Source: Sarcocystis neurona (Eukaryota > Apicomplexa > Conoidasida > Eucoccidiorida > Sarcocystidae). From it: a DNA stretch of 64,000 nucleotides. The DNA lies in contig KL647307.1 of assembly GCA_000727475.1 (NCBI GenBank), positions 836,701 to 900,700 of the forward strand. Direction: 5' to 3'. Shown piece by piece: positions 25,219 through 37,200 of this stretch. Within the stretch, counting starts at the first letter, position 1. Each line of letters starts with the position of its first letter. The translations under genes were made by a program, and so were the position numbers. The notes under the pieces were generated by a model. It saw only the letters and a program-made list of their open reading frames with translations. It made no database searches and was not told the DNA's origin.

Positions 25219-28200
25219 CTACATGCAGGCGACGCACACAGGCATACACCCACAGCCACACATATTCGCCCCATAGAATATACAAGTTCAAGCATGTAAA
25301 GGTATCCTGCGTGTATACTGGTTCTAGATACGCACGCCCGTAGATACGTACAGAGAGGTCTTGTACGTATGAATGAAAACTTGTACACCGGAGAAAAAAG
25401 AAGAGGAGAGACCAGAACGCACGCTGCATATAATACACGGCAGACACACAAGCACACCTGTGTGCAAATTACTCTGCGGCTGGCAGAGAGCCTCAGTATT
25501 TCTTATTCCACGCTTCTTCGAATGCCATCTCCCGCGCGCATTTCTGCCATCAGGTACTAAACTTCTGCCGTCCCTATACTGCTGTGGAAGGATAGATGGA
25601 TTAAAAATTGCCTAAAACCCTGCAAAACCGCCTGCAGACAAACTTGATGTACTTCACTAAACGACGTTTTCCAACACTCATTCTTCACCACAAGCTTCGC
25701 CGCTCCATCAGGTCATAACAACATACATACGTGCGTACGTACATACATACATACGTACATTACATACGTACATACACTACATACATACGTACATTACATA
25801 CATACATACATTACATACATACATTACACACATACATACATTACATACATACATTACATACATACATTACATACATACATTACATACATACATTACATAC
25901 ATACATTACATACATACATTACATACATACATTACATCATACATTACATACATACATACGTACATACACACACACACACACGCGCACGGGGGTGAGGTCG
26001 TCTTTGCTTGGGTATTCACATAGCAGGTGTCCCAGCAAACACGGACGCTCGGGCATTGCCAGGAGGGAAACAACGCGGAGAGAGAGAGAGAATGAGACAA
26101 CACTCAGAGAGAGACCGATCAGCGTGTAAATATACTGAGTCAAAGAATGTGTCTACATATATATATATGTGTATTAATATTGCCAAGAGATACGCTTGTA
26201 AACACAATTATATCAGTAAATATACTGAGTCAAAGAATGTGTCTACATATATANNNNNNNNNNNNNNNNNNNNNNNNNNNNNNNNNNNNNNNNNNNNNNN
26301 NNNNNNNNNNNNNNNNNNNNNNNNNNNNNNNNNNNNNNNNNNNNNNNNNNNNNNNNNNNNNNNNNNNNNNNNNNNNNNNNNNNNNNNNNNNNNNNNNNNN
26401 NNNNNNNNNNNNNNNNNNNNNNNNNNNNNNNNNNNNNNNNNNNNNNNNNNNNNNNNNNNNNNNNNNNNNNNNNNNNNNNNNNNNNNNNNNNNNNNNNNNN
26501 NNNNNNNNNNNNNNNNNNNNNNNNNNNNNNNNNNNNNNNNNNNNNNNNNNNNNNNNNNNNNNNNNNNNNNNNNNNNNNNNNNNNNNNNNNNNNNNNNNNN
26601 NNNNNNNNNNNNNNNNNNNNNNNNNNNNNNNNNNNNNNNNNNNNNNNNNNNNNNNNNNNNNNNNNNNNNNNNNNNNNNNNNNNNNNNNNNNNNNNNNNNN
26701 NNNNNNNNNNNNNNNNNNNNNNNNNNNNNNNNNNNNNNNNNNNNNNNNNNNNNNNNNNNNNNNNNNNNNNNNNNNNNNNNNNNNNNNNNNNNNNNNNNNN
26801 NNNNNNNNNNNNNNNNNNNNNNNNNNNNNNNNNNNNNNNNNNNNNNNNNNNNNNNNNNNNNNNNNNNNNNNNNNNNNNNNNNNNNNNNNNNNNNNNNNNN
26901 NNNNNNNNNNNNNNNNNNNNNNNNNNNNNNTATCAGTAAATATACTGAGTCAAAGAATGTGTCTACATATATATATATATATATGTGTATTAATATTGCC
27001 AAGAGATACGCTTGTAAACACAATTATATCAGTAAATATACTGAGTCAAAGAATGTGTCTACATATATATATATATGTGTATTAATATTGCCAAGAGATA
27101 CGCTTGTAAACACAATTATATCAGTAAATATACTGAGTCAAAGAATGTGTCTACATATATATATATATATATGTGTATTAATATTGCCAAGAGATACGCT
27201 TGTAAACACAATTATATCAGTAAATATACTGAGTCAAAGAATGTGTCTACATATATATATGTGTATTAATATTGCCAAGAGATACGCTTGTAAACACAAT
27301 TATATCAGTAAATATACTGAGTCAAAGAATGTGTCTACATATATATATATATGTGTATTAATATTGCCAAGAGATACGCTTGTAAACACAGTTATATCGA
27401 TGCGCGACGACGGTCGTAAAACATTTGCACGTCAGCGTCTTCACAGTCGATTAAAGAGTCGCGCAGCACTGCAGCAGAGTTTCCTAGGGGCGTAGACTTT
27501 TGCAGCAGTAATGGCCGAGTTCCGCCGCAGCAGCTGCGCACTTTTCATAGCAGCTGCGTTTTTACAAACAGAGGCAGAAGAGACGTGGCAGCACGGGTAC
27601 ACAGGGTGATGACGCTATGCCAGAGTGTAAAGGAAAACCGCGCACACTCCCGACGAGAACACTGCTGCTTCACTCGGAGACACCAGACGGCTTGACCACC
27701 CATACTCAGCAGTAGTACAATGGGAGGCAACCCCTACACGAACATATATTACACGCACACGTGACTTTACATTACCTGTGCGTCTTAACATCCCTCTGTG
27801 TGCGTTGTAGCGGCACCCTTCATCCGGTGAGCGGAGGAAACAGACACCTTTCGCTGTACAGATTCTCAAGAGTACGTCTTCCTGTTCACCCGCGTTAAAC
27901 GGGAAGGAAAACTTCAACGGCAAGCGAACACTGGCGGCAGTGTACGAAGGAAAAAGTGCTGCCCCAAAAATACGGGTGCCACACATCACGCGACAGAACA
28001 AGAAGAGAGACAGAGAGGGGAGAGACATATAGAGAGAGAGAGCTAGCTACAAAGACAGAAGGATAGAGAGTCGAGACGGGGGGAGAAAAATTAGGTCTTT
28101 CATGGGCACGTGGTCACTGACAGTGTGGAACTACACCGACCTGCAGGGATCGCATGGAGAACGGGTCTGCAAAAAAGAAAAGCTTAAACAAAGAAAGCGA

Positions 28201-31200
28201 AGTTCCCACCTGCTTCAACGAGGCGTCCGCACCAGAGTCTCCTCCACCTTTGGCGACAACCTGCAGGCAGAAATGAAAAGGGGAGAACGGGCCTGCTGGC
28301 GCCTACCAAGCAGCGTCACCTCCGGCACAGAGCTTTCCACGCATACCTTATTATCGTCCATACACAGAGGGAAAAAGGAAGACAGAGACAGAGGGAAAGG
28401 AAAAGACAGAGAGATATCGAAAGGCGGACAGACACATGTACAGCAAAAGACGCATACATATATATAAGTAACCATACACGCGTTGCGTACCTATATATGT
28501 ATACATATAAGGTAGATACAAGCGTGCGTGGTGACGTGTATTCATATGCGCTTTTGCGTCTAAACAAAATGCATGCGTACGTGCGGTGTTCTGCACGGAG
28601 GTGAGCCTGCGGCTCTTTTCTGTGTGTACTGGCAACATGTACCCGCCCCTCCAGGCGGAACGAAGAAGTTCACCGGCTGAGCGCCGGAAGATACTTTCCA
28701 GAGGAGGGACGCTGTCGCTGAATTTCAGTACAGTTCTGTCATGCGTCTCATATGTGTACTTCAACAAAATACCAGCCCCCTTGCCCACGTGCACGAATGA
28801 TAGTCGCCGGTGGAACTGTTGACTATCTACGCACCCGTGTACATATATATACATATGCATACATATATATATGCGCGTGTGTATGCGTCTCTGTGTGTGT
28901 CTGTGTATACACCTGTTTGTAGAGATATGTGTATGTATACACTGAGACGTAGTCAAACGTGTGCCAGCTATACGGAGAGTCGTATATACACGGAGATCTG
29001 AACATACCTAGCCCTGTGCATATATGTATATATACATAACGGTCTGCGTTGTAAGTGTTGCACAAGCCTAGAAACATTTGCGTGTCTTGCCCTACCTCTC
29101 TCTACAAACGTGTGCGCACTTACTTTTTCCCTGTATTTAACCAGGTTACAATACAAATAAATACGTAGTTACACACATACACAGGTCTACCCATAAATGT
29201 ATACGTATATACGTATATGTGTATATATCGTATATAAATAAAGGATACACTTATTTTGCTTTGTAATGGATATACATATAGTAACATACACATACACATA
29301 CGTGTGTAGAACATGCAGACAGATATGCGCCGATAGAGATTTATAGCTACACATATATATTTATATATATACGTGGGACAGATAGTCTGACTGACTAGAG
29401 CACATCTGTAAAGCCCTAAGAAAGACAAGCGTCTCGCTCTGCGCCTTTAGCAGTTCAACTGTTAGCACCACTGGCGAAAGCAGTACAGATATATATATAT
29501 ATATATATATATATTTCAACGTGTGTGGCAAGATTCTGAAGAAAGACGCGCGAAGGCGGAGAATTCTTCATATGCGCGAGTGTTTACCCAGGAAAGATCA
29601 ACACTGCTGCGAGGCAAGGCCATGGCCCCGCTGCGAGTGGAACGAGCGACCACGAGGCGGGATAACACAGGTGCAGACACACATCATATATACATACATA
29701 TATATGCGTATACGAACGTGTGTATGTATGCAAACAAAAGTGTATACATATGCGTATACGTAGGTGCACTCAAAACCTGTGAAATTCAAGACGACATATA
29801 TACAGATGTATACATGTACATGTGCACAGATATGTCTAAGAGAGAAGAGCAGAGAGTTAAATAGGGGGATATATATATATGTACAAGTATACAACTAAAT
29901 ATATGTACATTCATTCACCTCTTCAGCACACATATGTATATATATATATGTATGTAGGGAGAGAGCGTGTAGTTCTCGCGTACGGGCATCCTCACCTGCC
30001 CTGGCATGAAAGACTCTGCGGATTTGCTTCCGGATTTAGGAGCCTGAAAGAAAAGTTGATGGCGCACAGCTCCACAGAAGGAGCCCGGCTGAAACTTAAG
30101 TGCAGAGGTCCCTAGAGAAAACTGAGAAGCAGGTTCGTCCGCAAAAGTATTTTCTCTCATTTACACACACATATATACATGTATACATATGGATATATAT
30201 ATACATACATATATATATATATATGAATACGTATAAGAGCGAGCAACGGTAGCTGATAACCTGATAAACAACGGGTACACAAACAAAGCTGGGACGCTAC
30301 TTTCTGCGTTTGTAGAGATGCGCACATACGCGTGCGGTCCCAAAAAAAAGGGAGAATTTCTCCTGCGTGCGCGCACTCCACGTTTCTATGGAACAGACGA
30401 AATATAAGGAACTCAGCGGGCGCACCACAAAGGAAGGCCACTGTTCCTCGCAAAAACTTCAGCGTCTCTCGTGGGCCTCACACGTGTCCATCTATAGTAC
30501 GTGTGTACCTCCGTACACATTCACGTGCACACACAATGGAAGAGACACAGCACTTGATCCAGAGAGAGACAGTGACGCTGGTCTCGAGGAGGAGGGAAGC
30601 TGCTTCAAAAAAAGAGAAATGGGGGGGTACAGAGAAAGAGAGATGTTGCCCCCCAGAAATAGAAAAGTGGGCGTAGAGAAAACGTATGTCGGCCTATAGA
30701 AATAGGCGTGCTCGTCCTGAGAAACAGCGACGTTAGTCTAGAAACTCCCATACCCGCAAAAAATGTGTGGAAATGCAGCAGACATCTCATTTTTAACATA
30801 TACAACGTGCTCGTCAGAGAACTGTCCAAGGTGTGGGATACACGGCGCAAAAACAGACCGAGACAAAGATATCTCTCCCAAGACGGCCCTCGTATTACTG
30901 AGGAGAGCGGCTGCTCGTTAGTCGAAACGCGCGCCGTGTGTGGGCCCACGGCGATGTGTGTATCTGCAAGTGTCGACGTACATGTTGCAGAGACGAAGAA
31001 AGAGAGGGTGACCGCGAAGGAAAGCAGGAAAGAACAAAGAAGAAAGAGAGGCCAGCGAGAGTAGAAGGGAAAGGAAGTAAAAAGAGAGGAGGAACAGATC
31101 AGAAGAGAAAGGAAGTAAAAAGAGAGGAGGGACAGAGCAGAGAGAAAGGAAGTAAAAAGAGAGGAGGAATACAGCAGAAGAGAAAGGAAGTAAAAAGAGA

Positions 31201-34200
31201 GGAGGAATAGATCAGAGGAGAAAGGAAGTTAAAAGAGAGGAAAAACGAGAGAAACAGGGAGGGACGGGAAGAAAAGTATAGAAAGACGACGAACTCGGGA
31301 AACAGAGTAGGACGAAAGAAAGTAAAGAGAAAGTGGAAAAAGAGAGAAACGGAGAGGGACGGAAAGAAGGGAGAATACAGCCATCCTGGTGGTACCGGTG
31401 TGTGTGGACGCGTGTCTGCAGAATAAAGTTGCTGACGTGGAAGCGTTGCAGAGATACACACGCGACCGGTGCGAGACACACACGGACATTAAGAAGAGGA
31501 GAGGAAGAACGTCTGTCTCGAGAATTGTGGCTGCTAAGAGAGTCAATCTGCAGGCCAGTCCGTGGCGTGGACAACTTATTTGCAAAGTTTACGCACACTC
31601 GGAGGCTTAGTGTCCTCGCAAATATCTGCTTCTAGCCAAGATTTGTGTGTTCTGCACGTAGATGACGCTCCTACATGCATTGGAGCATATGTCTACACAC
31701 AGAGAAGAGAAAGTGAAGAAGAGAACCACGTAGCGAAGCGGAAGGGAAGACAGAAAGGAGGAAAAGGAAGAAGTAGGCATCCTCAATTTCGGACTGCGCA
31801 AGGTGACACAGGGCAGCAGCGGACGTATAAAAAAGACAGAGACAGAGACACCGAAGAACTTACGGCGGCGTCTCGCGACATGTCGGCGGTGTCAACTGTA
31901 AACCGCCTGTTCGACTTGGGTAGTTGACTTCCTGCGTTCGCCCGGCATAACAGAGTGAAAAGTGTATCATAGACGTGCGAACACTCCACACACGGCAAGC
32001 CCAACAACACATAGATATATATATGTATTGATAATAGACGCACTCGTTTGGACTGAGAGAAACAGCAAGATTCCCAAGCATACAAAAACATACACACTAT
32101 TTATGTGTGTATCTGTGTGTAGGAGACATCTACATGCGTGAAAGTAAAGCACGAACACATCCACATACGCATATACAGACACAGGTATATATGCTTGTAT
32201 GGACGTCCATTCACGCGCGATAGCGGAGCGGCGTATGCATGTGATGTTGCGAGCAGATCTCTTTTACTCCCCTTCCCCGCCGCGTCTCACAGACGTGGGA
32301 GACAGTGCGTCGCGCGTGCCGCTACGACTGCCCTTTTCCCAAACTGCGTGCGTCTGGCGCTGCCGCCACCACGTCCTTCTTTGTCACAAGGCACACCGCA
32401 TAAGCGGTCGGACAAAAGAATTCTCAATATGGTGAATGCACAAAAGATTGATACACACGTACGTCTCTACATAGTTTGGGAACGCAGAAGAAAATATGTG
32501 TGCAGACACAGATAGAGCGAGACAGACAGACAAAGACAGAGAGACAGAGAGGCAGACATGTATAGATAGAAATAGGTGTACGCAGATAGGATCGATAATG
32601 CGATTGCTCGCCGTCTTTGTATACGTTGACCCCCACGCAGTTTATACACACAGAAATATACATAAAGAGTCGGCCGGGCACAGAGGTGAAGAGGGTGATT
32701 AGTTTCCACTCGTGCACGGGTGCATAGAAGAACGCGAAACGACGAAGGGCCCACGCACGAAGGCGTCGCAAAAACGTCACGCGCTGCCGAAGGCAAGCCA
32801 AGTCCTCGCAGAGCCCTTTACGCATATTTATAGCTGGACACATACATGTATGGATATACACATTCGTATACACACAAATGCACGAACAGGTCGAATCTAT
32901 ATAAGGGTGTACAGATACGCACTCACGAAGGCACGTCAAAACCATGCAGTGCCCTTTACACATACTTGTACAGATACACATATATATGCATATATACATT
33001 TGTGGGAATGTACGGGTGTATATATGTATACATTTGTATGTACACGTGTATACGTGTATGTACGCCAGTATGCTAAACATATGCCGGGATGCACAGAAAC
33101 TGAGGAAAGCATACTGTGTGTGCCCAGGAAGACGAGCAAGTCACACATGCACCTACGAATACGTACATCCACAGGTACAGACGCACATACGATTTCTCAA
33201 CTTGGAAAATTCAGAAGAAAGAGTCATAGACACCTCACGTGTTTGAGTAGCGCTCGGTAGGTTCACCTTCTTCGCAAGCCAAAACACACCAGCAGGCCCA
33301 CGTCCACACACGTTCACATGCATATACGTATACATAGGTGTGTATATACATATGCCCGTATGTGCATATATACACAGACATATCCACGCGCATACATACG
33401 CATATCTACAAGCACGCACACCAAGTTCACGCATGCGTGCACGCATACATATACATATATATACATATATATATATATATTTATACTCGTTGATATTTCT
33501 CACACCCACGTGTGAAGTGAACCTGAATGAAAGGGCGACTGGGAGAGAAAAAGACACGGCGAAGAAGAGAGAGCGAAAGAGAAAAAGGCTGCTTTTACTT
33601 GGAGGTGACCTATATAGGACGGTAAATCCAAGTCACTGTGCGAAGAAGGGTGCAGCAAATAAAGACGCTAAAACGACACATAATAGTTCTGTTTCCTCTT
33701 TGAAAGAAACCCACTCACCTGGCGTTACAGTCACGCGTCGCAAGGCCTTTTTCTGCCCCGCCAGCCACTCCTCTGTCGACTGCAGATTTCACCCCAAGCA
33801 CCACGCCACAGAAACATATATATACATAAATGCAGGGAGAGAGAATACATATGGATACGTATACGCATGTCTACGTATGGGTACATCTGAATCTATGTCT
33901 ATTTACAAGTAGATATATACATATAGGTGTGTGGATACATACGCACGCGTACGTATATGTGTATATGTTTGTGTGAAGATATGTATATTTACTTCAATAT
34001 ATGTATGCTGGCACACGACGAATAGACGTATGGGCAAATACAAGTGCCTCCACACATCCACACAACACGTTGTAGATGAAGAGCACGTGGAGAGAAAAAC
34101 GGGCGACACATATGTACGTGCCAGTTTTCGGCAAGATGCCCTGCTCACATACGCACGACGCCGTCTTCTTTATCTTGAGCTTACTACGAGAGGGGTGCCT

Positions 34201-37200
34201 ACAAATTAAAACCTAACCGCCCTCCCTTTTAGTCTCCCTACAAAAAGTCGCTCTCCTTAACTATCTACGTCAACCCTCCGTACGTGGTCCTCATAAACGC
34301 GCTTCGTCCCCTGCCCGGTGTGTTTATAAATTCACACAGGTGTTTATACTTTTCAACGACACACATCTCTATGTGAAGGTCTACAGAAGATGCATTGTCG
34401 AGATCTACGTCGGAATGTCCTTTGAAGGTCGCTCTTTCTCTCTTTTGACAGCCACTTCCATACGAACGTTCACACACACCTACCTACAGATGCTGCGCGG
34501 CGACGAGAGAAAGAAGCACACAGAGACACATATACTCGGATATTCGTGCAGTTTGGCGCACAAGTATTTCTCCCACTCGGTTTTCTTTTCTCTTGCTGTC
34601 TCTCTCTGTCTGGGTGTCAAAAAGCTGGGAGAGCGTACGATTGTCGGGACGCAGTCAGGAACGGGAGGGTACAAGTCTGGCTGAAAGATGTCCTGGTTCT
34701 TGCGGGGGACGATGAAGGAAATGGGAAGCAGCACGTTGTTGTTCTCCTGCTTCAACATTCTCCCAATCTCTGCTCTCATTTGATTTACTGCCCTGCGCGA
34801 CGCAGAATCAACAAAAGTCCCAACCATCTGTGATGGCGGGCTATCTCACAGAAATCTATAGAGACGTAGAAGAGAAACGGCCAGCGCGACAGAAAAGAGG
34901 AAAACAGAAACAAAAAAAATGAGAAAAACACAAAGCGAAAGAAAAGAACGGATATGTACGTTATTGGGTGCGACGTTCGGCAAAGCGACTCTTCTTCCGG
35001 ATATGACAGGGAATGAAAAAAACGACACCACGACAGATATACGTACACACCTGTACCTACACGGATCCGCCTGTGCGTTCGGAGAAATCCACGTGGAAGG
35101 ACGAAAAAGACGCAACACTCACACATTTGTTCACACACATGTGTGTCTCTCAAGAGGAGATAAACCGTCGAGAAAGACGAAAGGACGCGGATCTACATAC
35201 CTGTCTTTAAAGAGGAGAATTACATGTGGGAAGACGAAGAAAGACGTCACTTTCACAACAGCTCGTTTGGTGTCTCCTCTACGTGTACATTTATATCAGC
35301 TGCCGCAACGGTGAAGGACGAGAGGTCCTGCTTCAAGAAACTCCACGTGTTCACGTGGCTGAAACTGCTGTTTTACACACGTGAGGAATGACGCAGAACG
35401 TTCTGAAGAAGCCGTTGCCTTGCGCGCATCCGCTCGCCTACGGAGATGCATGTACCGTGTCTATAAATAGGAGACTGCAGCATCAGAGAGAAGTGCAGCT
35501 GTATTTGGGCCGCTGCTGCCGTTGCTACTCCTGCTTCTGCTGCTGCTACTCCTGCTTCTGCTGCTGCTACTCCCGCTTCTGCTGCGGCTACTCCTGCTCC
35601 TGCTGCTGCTACTCTTGCTCCTGCTGCTGTTACTCCTGCTCCTGCTGTACTATTCCTGCTCCTGCTGCTACTATTCCTGCTCCTGCCGCTACTATTCCTA
35701 CTGCTGCCGCTACTACTCCTGCCCTTGCCGCTGCTACTCCTGCTCCTGTTGTTGTGTCTCTCTCACAATTTAGGAATGAAGCAGAAGTTTTTGATGGGAC
35801 TGGTCGAGCGATAGGCGTCGACCGACTTGAGGCCGCCATCTTGAAACTGGTAATAACGACACATGGTGTCTCCTTTTCCGCAGACGTAGACGATGCCCGT
35901 GGTCTCATCGTAGGTCGGGTAAAGAGACGCCGAGCCCCTGTCCAGCTCCAAGCGACTTACGCTGCACGCCCGGTGCCGACAAAGTCACCAAGAAAAAGCA
36001 GAAAAACGTTTCTGTATGTTCAGGGACAGGAGGAGGATCGTACGTGTGTATACGAACGGCAACGTCTATTGATTGACGTCCGAGGACGATGACGAAGAGA
36101 CGGAAGGCAAGCTAAATATATTTTTATACACGTGAGGAGTGTAAAACGACGCTTGCTGTACAGCGGACACATGGAGATATGTGCACGCATACGGCCCATG
36201 TAGGGTGTATGTCATACACCAAGCAAGAACACGCAGTAAAAACGGACGTGGTGTAGAGAGACAGAGAGAGCCGGACACAGCAATCGTTTAAGGCATACAC
36301 AGAGGAGGACACACGTGCGCAGAAAGACACAAAGAGATAGAAAGGGTGTGGTACACGCAAAAAAGGAGAACGCCCTCGGCTCATATAATTTGGTAAACAA
36401 ATTCTGATACGCGAGTCCTCTAATATGTTTGAAGAGCGAGAACGGAGAATGTGGATAACATCCGGAACAGCGTGTCTAACCCTGCCCGATCTCTGCAACG
36501 GTTGCTCCTTCCCACAAACACTGCACGCTCAGTCGGTTCCCCAGTCATTCCACGTATCCCTCTTGTTCTTTCTATCGCTGCGAAAAAGACCTTTTCTCGA
36601 TTTCCTCCTCCTTCTCCTTTCCAGTTGCACCGCACGAGATGCATGAGATGCTTCTTCTGCATCTCCTGCCTTTCTCAACGTAAGTTTTTCTTCATCTGCT
36701 TTAGGCCTTCCCTCTCCTCTAGTCTTCATCGTCTTCTTCTGTCTCTTGTCATTCTCTCGATCGCCCTCCCTCCCTCCTTTTCGCGCGTCTTCTTCGTACT
36801 TGCCTCCAAGTTTCCCCTTTTCAAATGTCTGTTTCTGTTCGTGTACGCGCCTTTCTGAGCCTGTGGCCCCCCGGTCGAAATACACCCACATACGTACAAG
36901 AATATATATTTGTATCTCTCCTTACGCAGTACTAAAGTTTCTGAGATCCCACACAGCAAGCTCTCGTTCTTGAGTTTTCCCGAAGCCCGCAGTCAGCAGG
37001 TGGCCCGCTTTCCCTGCAAGGCCATCCAGCCACGCGCATTTGGCGGCTTTTGATCCTTCATGAGCGAGGGCCGACAGAGGAGTGCTAGACGTTCGCAGGT
37101 CACAAACATAGAGAAATTTATCTTTGCTGGTGCACGCTACTTGTTGTCCTGTCCAGCTCCACTTTAGGCTTAGAACTGCGTCTGCCAGCTTCACCGTGTT

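Noticed and set aside
26008..27495. 495-codon frame across the gap
   Set aside because: It is a translation of N and of the minisatellite, not a gene.
33239..33269. Candidate 31 bp coronin exon (acceptor gcgaag, donor AAACAC|gtgagg)
   Set aside because: It joins exon 5 in phase but then forces the next good exon (31931-31864) into a frame with an early stop. Omitting it makes all nine exons phase-compatible.
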